The notes below the pieces were generated by a model that saw only the letters and a list, made by a program, of their open reading frames with translations, was not told the origin of the DNA and did not search any database. From Acidimicrobiaceae bacterium (GTDB lineage: Bacteria > Actinomycetota > Acidimicrobiia > Acidimicrobiales > Aldehydirespiratoraceae), in assembly GCA_009840695.1 (NCBI GenBank), contig VXNG01000135.1:1-6716 (forward strand): a stretch of 6,716 bases of DNA, in the 5' to 3' direction. This document shows, piece after piece, positions 1 to 5,558 of the stretch (positions within the stretch are counted from its first letter, which is position 1; every line of letters starts with the position of its first letter). A program made the position numbers and the translations under genes.

Positions 1-399
1 ACGTTCGCCACCATCGGCTTCGCGCCCCGGGTGGAGCGGGGCGTGCTGGTGGGGATCGGGTTGGCCATCGCAGTGCACCTCTACCGCGAGATGCAGGTCA
101 TCACCCCCGCGGAGCGGAACCATGAGACCCTCACCGTGCGACCCAAGGGCGTGATGTGGTTCGCCACCGTGCCCCAGGTGGAGCGCTCGGTCCGTGAGGA
201 ACTGGCCACCGAGCGCGACCTGACGTCGGTGGTGATCGACCTGTCCGGCGTGGGGCGGCTCGACTACTCCGGAGCGGTGGCGCTGCGGCGCATCATCGAG
301 AGGATGTCGGCCGGCGGGGTGAGGGTCGTCGTGGCCGGCATCCCGCCCAGCGCATCAGGGGCAGTGCGTGCCGAGCTGGAGGGCTACGAGTCGGCGTGA
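1..399 (+). CDS. SulP-family anion transporter, C-terminal part with STAS domain (5' truncated)
   Basis: The frame is open from base 1, so the gene begins upstream of the window; 132 residues are visible. Residues ~13-27 (GVLVGIGLAIAVHL) look like the last transmembrane helix of a SulP permease, followed by the usual linker (YREMQVITP). Residues ~43-130 form a STAS domain, with the typical strand-loop DLSGVGRLDYSG at 80-91, where SpoIIAA-like proteins carry the conserved Ser, and a later strand VRVVVAGI. SulP proteins are inner-membrane carriers of sulfate, bicarbonate or other anions, with STAS as a cytoplasmic regulatory domain. The substrate cannot be inferred from this tail. The gene ends 20 nt before the preferred start of the desaturase on the same strand. 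Family assignment is firm; specificity is unknown. Confidence 0.88.
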   Translation, partial: TFATIGFAPRVERGVLVGIGLAIAVHLYREMQVITPAERNHETLTVRPKGVMWFATVPQVERSVREELATERDLTSVVIDLSGVGRLDYSGAVALRRIIERMSAGGVRVVVAGIPPSASGAVRAELEGYESA

Positions 400-406
400 C
401 CGGCCC

Positions 407-412
407 TAGTGT
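407..412 (+). promoter_or_regulatory. Putative -10 box (TAGTGT) of a leaderless desaturase transcript
   Basis: TAGTGT lies immediately after the SulP stop codon, with 7 nt between it and the ATG at 420. This spacing would place transcription initiation at or next to the start codon. Two other + strand genes in the window have the same TAGnnT box 6 nt before their starts, which strengthens the call. No convincing -35 box is visible; that region is SulP coding sequence. Confidence 0.5.
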
Positions 413-419
413 TGGGGCG

Positions 420-1427
420 ATGACCGAGGTGGCCGGCTCTCTGTCCCACGACGAGTTGGTGGCGACCATGACCGGGGGCATGGCCCGCTCCGACCTGCCC
501 GCCTTCAGGGGCTCGGAGCGGCTGCGGCCCGACGGCCGGCCCAGGCCGGAGTTCCGTGCCGAGCTGCGCCGGATCCCCGACGCCCTCAATGCCGTGACGG
601 TGGTGGCGACCTTGGCCGCGGCAGTGACACTGGTTTGGGCGGTGATCGCCGTCGATCACTGGCTGGCCACCGCGCTCGCAGTGCCGGTGATGGGGCTCGT
701 GATGCTGAGGATGTTCATCCTGCACCACGAGGCCGCCCACCGCCTGCTGTTCTCCAACCGCCTGGTCAACGACATCGTGGGCGTGAACCTCTTGGGGTGG
801 CTGCCCTTCGGCACCGGCACCCACCACTACCGGCGGGGCCACGCCAACCACCACCGCGACGAATTCGGCCCCAAGGAGCCCGACTTCCTGCTGTACGCGC
901 TCTACCCCGTGTCCAGGGACTCCATGCGCCGCAAGCTCTTGCGGGACCTCTTCGGCGTGTCGGGCTACCGCATCGTCAAGCCTCGTTTCACCGGCCTGGT
1001 CCGGCCGCCGTTCCTGCTGCTGAGCCTGCGGTTCTTTGCCGGTCAGGCGATCGTGCTCGGTGCCTTCTGGGCGACCGGTCACCCGTGGCTCTACCTGGTG
1101 CTGTGGGTGTTGCCCTACTTCACCTACTACCAGGTGGCCAACCGGCTGCGGGTGATTGCCGAGCACGGCGGGATGACCCGCACCCCCGACCGCCGGAACA
1201 CGACCCACCATGTGCGCCAGAGTCCCGCGGCCCGCCTGTTCCTGGTGCCCTACAACGTGGGCTACCACCTGGCCCACCATGTGGACTCGGGCGTTCCGGC
1301 CCGCAATCTCCCCAGGCTGCAGCGGGCGCTCGAGGAGGACGGCTACGTGCCCCCCGAGGCGATCTGGCCCAGCTACCGGTCGCTGTGGCGGGCCCTGGTG
1401 CGGTCGCCCGCGACCTCAGCTCCCTAG
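420..1427 (+). CDS. Membrane fatty acid desaturase family protein
   Basis: A 335-residue integral-membrane di-iron desaturase/hydroxylase-type protein. Counting from the ATG at 420, the three histidine boxes are H103-EAA-H107, H141-AN-HH145 and H283-LA-HH287, with an additional conserved-looking His in IAEHGG (249). Hydrophobic stretches at about 60-78, 83-101, 197-216 and 222-238 fit the usual four-helix scaffold. The C-terminal part, with YNVGYHLAHH followed by VPARNLPRLQRAL, is characteristic of acyl-lipid/acyl-CoA desaturases, but related carotenoid- or alkane-modifying enzymes share the fold. It probably introduces a double bond into membrane lipid acyl chains using O2 and a reduced ferredoxin-like donor. 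A GTG at 396 overlapping the SulP stop would add 8 residues. The ATG was preferred because of the -10 box at 407. Its stop overlaps that of the convergent ACT gene. Regiospecificity is unknown. Confidence 0.88.
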   Translation: MTEVAGSLSHDELVATMTGGMARSDLPAFRGSERLRPDGRPRPEFRAELRRIPDALNAVTVVATLAAAVTLVWAVIAVDHWLATALAVPVMGLVMLRMFILHHEAAHRLLFSNRLVNDIVGVNLLGWLPFGTGTHHYRRGHANHHRDEFGPKEPDFLLYALYPVSRDSMRRKLLRDLFGVSGYRIVKPRFTGLVRPPFLLLSLRFFAGQAIVLGAFWATGHPWLYLVLWVLPYFTYYQVANRLRVIAEHGGMTRTPDRRNTTHHVRQSPAARLFLVPYNVGYHLAHHVDSGVPARNLPRLQRALEEDGYVPPEAIWPSYRSLWRALVRSPATSAP

Positions 1428-1819
1428 AAGGAGAAGCCGTCCAGGACCTGCTTGAGCGCGTCGGTGTCGTGCGAGCCGAGCACGACCCTCGAATTCGTGG
1501 CCACGTAGACGATGTCGAGGTTGATGCCGGCGTCGGACACCATGCGGGCCAACTCGGCCAGCTCGCCCGGGCGGTCCTTGGCCTGGACCACCACCACCTC
1601 ACGCTCGCGGGTGACGGACGGTCCGTGCGTGTTGGCCAGGGCCCGGTACACCGGCTCGCTGTGGGGCACGAGGATGTGAAGCTCCGCCGTGTTGCCGTTT
1701 CCCATGCACGTCGCGGCCGCGATGTTCACGCCCGCGTCGCTGATCGCAGTTGCCACTTTGGCCAGCGCCCCCGGTTTGTTCTCCAACTCGATTACCAGGT
1801 CGCTGGCCAGAGTCGACAT
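1424..1819 (-). CDS. Small protein with two ACT domains
   Basis: A 131-residue protein that is essentially only two ACT repeats, at about residues 7-65 and 74-131. Each opens with the ligand-loop signature, NKPGALAKVATAISDAGVNI at 15-34 and DRPGELAELARMVSDAGINL at 82-101. ACT domains bind amino acids or other small ligands at dimer interfaces; no catalytic domain is attached, so this is probably a stand-alone sensor or regulatory subunit. The ATG at 1819 was chosen over upstream in-frame codons because a strong Shine-Dalgarno (GGAGGA) lies 9 nt before it and the repeat homology begins right after. It has its own promoter upstream and is convergent with the desaturase, sharing the CTAG stop tetranucleotide. 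No visible link to the neighbouring genes defines its ligand. Confidence 0.87.
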   Translation of the reverse strand: MSTLASDLVIELENKPGALAKVATAISDAGVNIAAATCMGNGNTAELHILVPHSEPVYRALANTHGPSVTREREVVVVQAKDRPGELAELARMVSDAGINLDIVYVATNSRVVLGSHDTDALKQVLDGFSF

Positions 1820-1828
1820 GAGAGCGGG

Positions 1829-1834
1829 TCCTCC
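1829..1834 (-). promoter_or_regulatory. Ribosome binding site of the ACT-domain gene
   Basis: The minus strand reads GGAGGA (within AGGGAGGA) 9 nt before the ATG at 1819. This decides the start over the longer open frame that continues upstream to about 1894. Confidence 0.75.
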
Positions 1835-1880
1835 CTGGGTTGTAGGGCCCGGTGCGTGCGTCCGGGCGGATAGGCAGCCG

Positions 1881-1909
1881 ACTGTAGAACACAACCGTGC
1901 CGCTGTGAA
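1881..1909 (-). promoter_or_regulatory. Sigma-70-type promoter of the ACT-domain gene
   Basis: On the minus strand, TTCACA (1909-1904, 5/6 match to TTGACA) is separated by exactly 17 nt from TACAGT (1886-1881, 4/6 match to TATAAT). The expected start of transcription near 1874 would give a leader of about 55 nt carrying the Shine-Dalgarno. This is the only gene here whose control region looks like a classic -35/-10 promoter with a leader. Inferred from pattern only. Confidence 0.55.
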
Positions 1910-1949
1910 GCCCGAGCTTGCCCTCCGGGAGGCCGGCCGGCAGAGCCAC

Positions 1950-1955
1950 TAGCGT
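1950..1955 (+). promoter_or_regulatory. Putative -10 box (TAGCGT) of a leaderless amidohydrolase transcript
   Basis: TAGCGT lies 6 nt before the GTG at 1962, with no Shine-Dalgarno between them. This matches the arrangement before the desaturase and the MttB-like gene. Just upstream is the 10-bp palindrome GCCGGCCGGC (1932-1941), which could be an operator but is also the kind of sequence expected by chance at this GC content. Confidence 0.45.
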
Positions 1956-1961
1956 TCGCAG

Positions 1962-2789
1962 GTGCTTGTCGATGCCCACACCCACGTTGTGGCGGCTGAC
2001 CGGGAAGCGTTTCCCCTGTCGGCGGCCGCGCTACCGGGGGACTGGTACATCCGGGCGCCGTGTTCGGCCGAGGGTCTGCTAGCCGAGATGGACACCGCCG
2101 GCGTTGATCTGGCCGTGCTGGTCCAGCCGGTCGGGGCGTACTCCTTCGACAACCGGTACGCGGCGACCAGCGCAGCGCAGCACGTCGACCGGTTCACAGC
2201 CGCCTGCTGCGTCGATCCCTACGGCCAATCACCGGCAGAGGAACTGCAGCGCTGGCTCGATCACACCGGCGTCGGTGGCGTCCGGTTCTTCGCGCTCTCG
2301 GCGGAGCGGTCCTGGTTGAGCGACCCGAACACCTTCGGACTGTGGGAGCAGGCCGCGGCGTCCGGCGCCCATGTGATCGTGACCGTCTTCGAGAACCAGT
2401 TCGATGAACTAGCCGGAGTGCTCGGGCGGTTCCGGGACGTGGCCGTGTCGCTGGACCACTGCGGATTCTGCGACATCGCCCGGCCCGAACCGCTGGAGGA
2501 GTTGGCGAGGTTCGAGAACCTCCACCTCAAGGTGACCACCAACGTGATCGACGCCGCGGCCGCGGCCGCGGGCACGGCCCGACCCCTCGTAGAGCGGTTG
2601 GCCGGCGCCTTCGGTGCGGAGCGGCTGATGTGGGGCTCCGACTACAGCCAGACCCACGACCGTTCCTACCGCGAGCTGGTTCGGGACGGGATCGAGGCCG
2701 TCGCTGATCTGACCGCTGCCCAGCAGGAGGCGTGCCTGGGGGGCACGGCGCAGCGCCTCTGGTTCTCGGCTAGAGTTCGATCTCGTTGA
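1962..2789 (+). CDS. Amidohydrolase family protein (Amidohydro_2 / TIM-barrel metal hydrolase)
   Basis: A 275-residue protein with the landmarks of amidohydrolase-2 / ACMSD-like enzymes. These are the metal-binding HxH at the end of strand 1 (H6, H8 in VDAHTHV), a barrel-strand His (H137 in AHVIVTVFE), VSLDHCGF with H166, and the C-terminal MWGSDY with the catalytic-type Asp227. Such enzymes hydrolyse or decarboxylate small cyclic or carboxylated substrates in the cytoplasm using Zn or a similar divalent metal. The start is a GTG placed right at the HxH strand, as usual for the family, leaving no room for a signal peptide. An alanine run at 198-203 comes from a tandem GCCGCG hexamer. Its end overlaps the convergent dehydrogenase gene by 20 bp. 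Amidohydrolases with this signature often sit in catabolic clusters, which fits the neighbourhood; the substrate is unknown. Confidence 0.85.
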   Translation: MLVDAHTHVVAADREAFPLSAAALPGDWYIRAPCSAEGLLAEMDTAGVDLAVLVQPVGAYSFDNRYAATSAAQHVDRFTAACCVDPYGQSPAEELQRWLDHTGVGGVRFFALSAERSWLSDPNTFGLWEQAAASGAHVIVTVFENQFDELAGVLGRFRDVAVSLDHCGFCDIARPEPLEELARFENLHLKVTTNVIDAAAAAAGTARPLVERLAGAFGAERLMWGSDYSQTHDRSYRELVRDGIEAVADLTAAQQEACLGGTAQRLWFSARVRSR

Positions 2790-3798
2790 GGAGGGGCTCG
2801 CCGGCGACGTAGCGGGCGAGGTTGTCCGCGAAGACCCGGTGGGCTGACTCGAAGAAACGGGTCGGCTCAGTGGAGCAGTGGGCCGAGATGTAGATGTTGG
2901 GGGCGTCCCAGAGGGGCGAGTCCTCCGGCAGGGGCTCGATCGCGGTCACGTCGAGAGCGGCGGCCCGGAGCTTGCCTGAGCGGAGGGCGGCCACCAGAGC
3001 GGGTTCGTCGACGAGCGATCCCCGGCCCACGTTCACGAACATCGAGCCGTCCTGCATCGCCGCGAAGGCCGATGAGTCGAACAGCTCGTGGGTCTCGGGC
3101 GACTCCGGGACGGCTGCGACGACGATGTCGCAGCGGCCCAGCATGTCGTGGAGCCCGTCGGGTCCGAGGACCTCATCGGCAAGGTCGCTGGCGGCTGCAC
3201 TGCGACGCACGACGATCACCTCCAACTCGAAGGCGCGGGCTCGGCGGGCCACCGCCTGATTGATGGGCCCGAAGCCGACCAGCCCGATGGTGGAGCCCGC
3301 GATGTTCTCGCCGTACACCTGGTGCCATCGCCGCTGTTGCTGGGTCGTGTCCAGCAGGCGGGTCCGCTTGAGCTCGCCGAGGATGCGGGCGAACACGAAC
3401 TCGGCGATCGAGGTGGCGTTGGCCCCGGAGGCGCTGGTCAGGCGGATGCCCGCCTCCCGGAGCCCGGCTGAGGTGAGGTGGGCAACACCGGCGCCCAAGG
3501 CCTGCACCCAGCGCAAGCGGGGAGCGATCAGGGCCACGTCGAAGGGCAGGTCGAGCGTGAGGCAGCACTCGATGCGGGCGAACGCGTCAATTTGGGCAGC
3601 GGTCAGCACGGGGGCCAGATGGCGTACCGCGTCGTACGGCGGCACGCCCCGGCCGGAGCGGAGCTCGGTTGGTTCCTCGTAGGGCTCCACGACGATCTCG
3701 ATGCGGGGATCGATGGCTGTCAGCTCGGCCAGATGCCGGTCGAAGTCGAGGTTCCATTCGCTCGGGTACAGGACTCCGACGATGATCGGGTCGATCAT
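2770..3798 (-). CDS. D-2-hydroxyacid dehydrogenase (NAD(P)-dependent)
   Basis: A 342-residue protein of the D-isomer-specific 2-hydroxyacid dehydrogenase family, which interconverts 2-hydroxyacids and 2-oxoacids (glyoxylate, hydroxypyruvate, phosphoglycerate and others). The substrate-binding domain is split around the Rossmann domain. The dinucleotide loop is GLVGFGPIN (172-180), in which the usual third glycine is Asn180. The catalytic triad is visible as Arg259 (VGRGSLVDE), Glu288 (AIEPLPEDSPLW) and His307 (ISAHCS). The second Rossmann strand ends in VVRRS (196-200) rather than an acidic residue, which suggests NADP(H) preference. The ATG overlaps the TGA of the selenoprotein gene by one base (TGATG), with no good Shine-Dalgarno of its own, so translation is probably coupled. 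It is the last gene of the minus-strand operon. Family is firm; exact substrate is not. Confidence 0.9.
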   Translation of the reverse strand: MIDPIIVGVLYPSEWNLDFDRHLAELTAIDPRIEIVVEPYEEPTELRSGRGVPPYDAVRHLAPVLTAAQIDAFARIECCLTLDLPFDVALIAPRLRWVQALGAGVAHLTSAGLREAGIRLTSASGANATSIAEFVFARILGELKRTRLLDTTQQQRRWHQVYGENIAGSTIGLVGFGPINQAVARRARAFELEVIVVRRSAAASDLADEVLGPDGLHDMLGRCDIVVAAVPESPETHELFDSSAFAAMQDGSMFVNVGRGSLVDEPALVAALRSGKLRAAALDVTAIEPLPEDSPLWDAPNIYISAHCSTEPTRFFESAHRVFADNLARYVAGEPLLNEIEL

Positions 3799-4313
3799 CA
3801 GGATCCGGTCAGAAGGCGCAGCGTCGGTTCCACCGCTTCCTCTGCCCGTTCGATGACTGCAGCCTCGTCGATGCCGCCCAGGGGATGCTCGACGGCGACG
3901 ATCCGCAGGTCCGGCAGATCCAGCGTCTCGGCTACGCCAGCGGCCAGAGACTCGAAGCTGGTGGTCGCCACGAGGACCGTTGGAGTCCCGGCTGACTCAA
4001 GGTTGACGGAGTCGTGGACACTCCACGACGTGCAACTCCCTCAATCGGCCGATCCGGTGAGGACCACCTCGGCCTCGGCCAGCCGGGCCAGCAGATCGTC
4101 GGGCGCGGGCAGGGCCGCGTTCTTGCGCTCGACGAGGCCCACCGTTGCGCCGGTACGGGCCGCCAGGCCCTCGGCCAGACGTCGCAGCAGCAGACCCGCG
4201 TTGGGCTTGGAGTTGTCGAGGATCCCGATGCGCTTGCCGGCCAGCGTCGGCTCGGTAACGGCGCGGGAAATGGCGGCCGGTCCCACTGCTCCCACCGGGG
4301 CATAGATCCTCAT
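3798..4313 (-). CDS. UGSC-family selenoprotein (Sec at residue 91, TGA 4043-4041)
   Basis: A 171-residue protein if the in-frame TGA at 4043-4041 is read as selenocysteine; stopping there would give only 90 residues. The frame continues after the TGA to a TGA at 3800-3798. The joined product has the hallmarks of the UGSC family: an N-terminal Rossmann-like strand and helix (KRIGILDNSKPNAGLLLRRL, 27-46), then VVLTGSAD-U-GSC-TSWSVHDS with Sec91-Gly-Ser-Cys94, then ESAGTPTVLVATTSFESLA. The UxxC spacing is that of a thiol/selenol redox pair. A bacterial SECIS-like hairpin follows the TGA directly. A strong Shine-Dalgarno (AAGGAGG, 6 nt spacer) fixes the start. It follows the 346-aa gene by 42 nt and overlaps the dehydrogenase by 1 nt, so it is the middle gene of an operon. 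UGSC proteins were first recognised as a selenoprotein family in marine metagenomes; their biochemical role is not established. Predicted cytoplasmic, with no signal peptide. Confidence 0.9.
4011..4029 (-). promoter_or_regulatory. Bacterial SECIS-like hairpin for Sec insertion at the UGA
   Basis: On the minus strand a perfect 8-bp stem, GTCGTGGA (4029-4022) with TCCACGAC (4018-4011), encloses the tri-loop GTG. The stem begins 11 nt after the UGA, and the first loop base, a G, is the 20th nucleotide after it. Published bacterial SECIS rules call for a loop of 3-14 nt with G in its first two positions, 16-37 nt from the UGA; this hairpin fits all of them. A lower helix GTTG (4036-4033) with CAAC (4005-4002) could extend it. 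The element lies within the coding sequence for residues TSWSVHDS. Confidence 0.82.
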
Positions 4314-4319
4314 TAGTTC

Positions 4320-4326
4320 CCTCCTT
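4320..4326 (-). promoter_or_regulatory. Strong ribosome binding site of the selenoprotein gene
   Basis: The minus strand reads AAGGAGG, with a 6-nt spacer to the ATG at 4313. It is the best Shine-Dalgarno in the window and shows that this gene is translated independently of the upstream open frame. Confidence 0.8.
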
Positions 4327-4355
4327 CGAAGATCCCTGTGGGTCCCGTCATGAGC

Positions 4356-5396
4356 TCAGACCTCCACGGGTACGGTGGCGCTCCTGGTCATACCCCAACT
4401 CGGGATGACCGAGCTGTGCTTTCCCGGTCCTCCCACCACGATGATCTTGATGTTGCCCCGATGTTCGGTGACGGACATCATCGCGTCGTCATCTAGGGCC
4501 TCCTGCCACGGCGCCCACGCCCGGAGCGCGAACGCGGCCCTCAGGTCGCCGACCCGCATCTGAGCCCGCTCGTGGAGATAGGAGGCCACCCGGTCGCGCG
4601 TCCACCCCGCGCCGTCACAGGCCGAGGCGTGCTCGGGGCACAGCATCACGAAGAACTCGCCCGAGCTGACCGGCGCATTGTTGGACCCCAGCGATGTCAT
4701 GGCCGAAGCGGCCTTGTCGAGGATGGCGGCGGGATCGGTCGACTCCATGTCATGGAAGTTGTGGGGCGCCTCGCCGCAGTGGACAGTGACCGCGGAGGCC
4801 GCAGCGACCCCGACGCTGGCTGCGTAGCCTCCCCAGGGCGACTCGGCCAGGTTCTCGGCCACGCAGTAGGTGTACTTGGCGGGCCCGCCCTGGGTCGATG
4901 CGTCGCCCGCACCAGGGACCGCCCCGGCGACGTGGAGAAGGATGAGCCTCAGCGCCCGGCCGGTGGCTGCGTTGGCCAGATTGCCGGGGCCGAAGGCGCC
5001 CAGTCCCGGGTTGTAGCCAGCGGCCTGGGCGATCTCGCCGTGCACGACGAGCAGTGGTGCCACCGGATGGGTGGTGGCGTTCACGCCTCGCAGGTTGATC
5101 TCGGGACGGGCCAGAGCCCGCACCGCGGCCACGAGAACAGGCAGGTGCTCGGGGCGGCAGCCGGCCAGCACCGCGTTGACGGCGATCACCCGGCGGGTGG
5201 CCACCCCGGACCGGGGCGGCAGGGCGGCGACGGGCTCGTCGGGATCCGCGTTGCAGCTGGCGAGCATCGCGTCTACCCGCGCCGGTGTCGGTGCCACCAG
5301 CGGCAGCCCGTCACCCCAGCCCCGCTCGGCATAGCAGTCCCGGACCGCTTCGGGGTCCTCGGAGGCGATGTCGAGCATCTCCAGCGGGTCGGCCAT
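4356..5396 (-). CDS. Uncharacterised protein, probable partner of the UGSC selenoprotein
   Basis: A 346-residue cytoplasmic-looking protein with no signal peptide or clear membrane helix. I do not recognise a named enzyme. Conserved-looking blocks are ERGWGDGLPLVAPT (24-37), VNAVLAGCRPEHLPV (73-87), NATTHPVAPLLVVHG (106-120), GPGNLANAATGRALRL (136-151), GDASTQGGPAKYTYC (164-178), and a C-terminal strand and Gly-rich turn IIVVGGPGKHSS (318-329). Cysteines at 80, 178, 207, 253 and 260 are candidates for redox or metal roles. I recall similar proteins beginning ERGWTDGLP in proteobacteria and actinobacteria, annotated as hypothetical and near UGSC genes, but could not verify this. The open frame extends upstream to 5891, but the ATG at 5396 is chosen because the longer frame overlaps the MttB gene head-on and its extra residues look like shadow sequence. 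It is the first gene of the operon, 42 nt before the selenoprotein and in the same frame as it. Confidence 0.82.
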   Translation of the reverse strand: MADPLEMLDIASEDPEAVRDCYAERGWGDGLPLVAPTPARVDAMLASCNADPDEPVAALPPRSGVATRRVIAVNAVLAGCRPEHLPVLVAAVRALARPEINLRGVNATTHPVAPLLVVHGEIAQAAGYNPGLGAFGPGNLANAATGRALRLILLHVAGAVPGAGDASTQGGPAKYTYCVAENLAESPWGGYAASVGVAAASAVTVHCGEAPHNFHDMESTDPAAILDKAASAMTSLGSNNAPVSSGEFFVMLCPEHASACDGAGWTRDRVASYLHERAQMRVGDLRAAFALRAWAPWQEALDDDAMMSVTEHRGNIKIIVVGGPGKHSSVIPSWGMTRSATVPVEV

Positions 5397-5403
5397 GCCT
5401 ACA

Positions 5404-5409
5404 AGTCTG
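5404..5409 (-). promoter_or_regulatory. Weak candidate -10 box (CAGACT) of the selenoprotein operon
   Basis: On the minus strand CAGACT ends 7 nt before the ATG at 5396, the same position as the TAGnnT boxes before three other genes, but its first base departs from the pattern. AGG in the spacer is the only Shine-Dalgarno-like sequence. This is suggestive of a leaderless or near-leaderless operon transcript, not more. Confidence 0.25.
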
Positions 5410-5546
5410 CTGCCAATCGGCTCTGTTTGCCCCCGCGATGCAGATTGGGGGCGTGTCGACGCCGAACGGCGCTGCCCGCAGTTCACTGCATGAAATTTGA
5501 TGGTGATACACGTCGTGATCGGCGCGGGAGGCCGTCGGTCGAGCAT

Positions 5547-5552
5547 TAGTCT
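5547..5552 (+). promoter_or_regulatory. Putative -10 box (TAGTCT) of a leaderless MttB-like transcript
   Basis: TAGTCT lies 6 nt before the ATG at 5559, and no Shine-Dalgarno is present in CTGCGGCA. Spacing and sequence match the boxes at 407 and 1950. Confidence 0.5.
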
Positions 5553-5558
5553 GCGGCA

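Larger units (their letters stand above)
5397..5558. promoter_or_regulatory. Divergent control region between the selenoprotein operon and the MttB-like gene
   Basis: These 162 bp must carry the promoters of both transcripts. A relatively AT-rich patch (5490-5516, including GAAATTTGATGG) stands out from the GC-rich surroundings. Two perfect short dyads lie close together and could be operators: CGCCG-AA-CGGCG (5460-5471) and GCAGT-TC-ACTGC (5478-5489). CCCCC and GGGGG arms (about 5430-5451) and CCAATC/GATTGG arms (about 5413-5448) form nested inverted repeats on the operon side. No regulator gene lies in the window, so the binding protein is unknown. Confidence 0.45.

Noticed and set aside
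384..1280. 298-codon open frame on the minus strand opposite the desaturase
   Set aside because: The His/Gly/Gln-rich translation without domains is the expected antisense shadow of a GC-rich gene; the + strand frame has all three desaturase histidine boxes.
635..1873. 412-codon open frame on the + strand in another phase
   Set aside because: Its translation is Arg/Pro-rich and it spans two unrelated genes on opposite strands, so it is a product of GC-biased codon usage.
2553..2570. Three GCCGCG hexamers in tandem as a functional repeat
   Set aside because: They encode a short alanine run in the amidohydrolase and are simply low-complexity coding sequence in a GC-rich genome.
4041..4043. 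The TGA as a nonsense mutation that makes the gene a pseudogene
   Set aside because: The frame stays protein-like after the TGA, the flanking residues match the UGSC motif, a SECIS-like hairpin follows, and the true stop is precisely coupled to the next gene.
4356..4358. The stop of the 346-aa gene as a second Sec codon
   Set aside because: The only hairpin nearby is a 3-bp stem (CCC/GGG) with loop ACA, which has no G in the required position, and a strong ribosome binding site restarts translation just downstream.
5411..5416. TTGGCA on the minus strand as the -35 box of the operon
   Set aside because: A -10 box 17 nt further on would fall inside the coding sequence of the 346-aa gene.
4572..5549. 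325-codon + strand open frame opposite the 346-aa gene
   Set aside because: It has no recognisable motif and a Gly/Arg/His-rich composition; the minus-strand frame carries the patterned blocks and the operon context.
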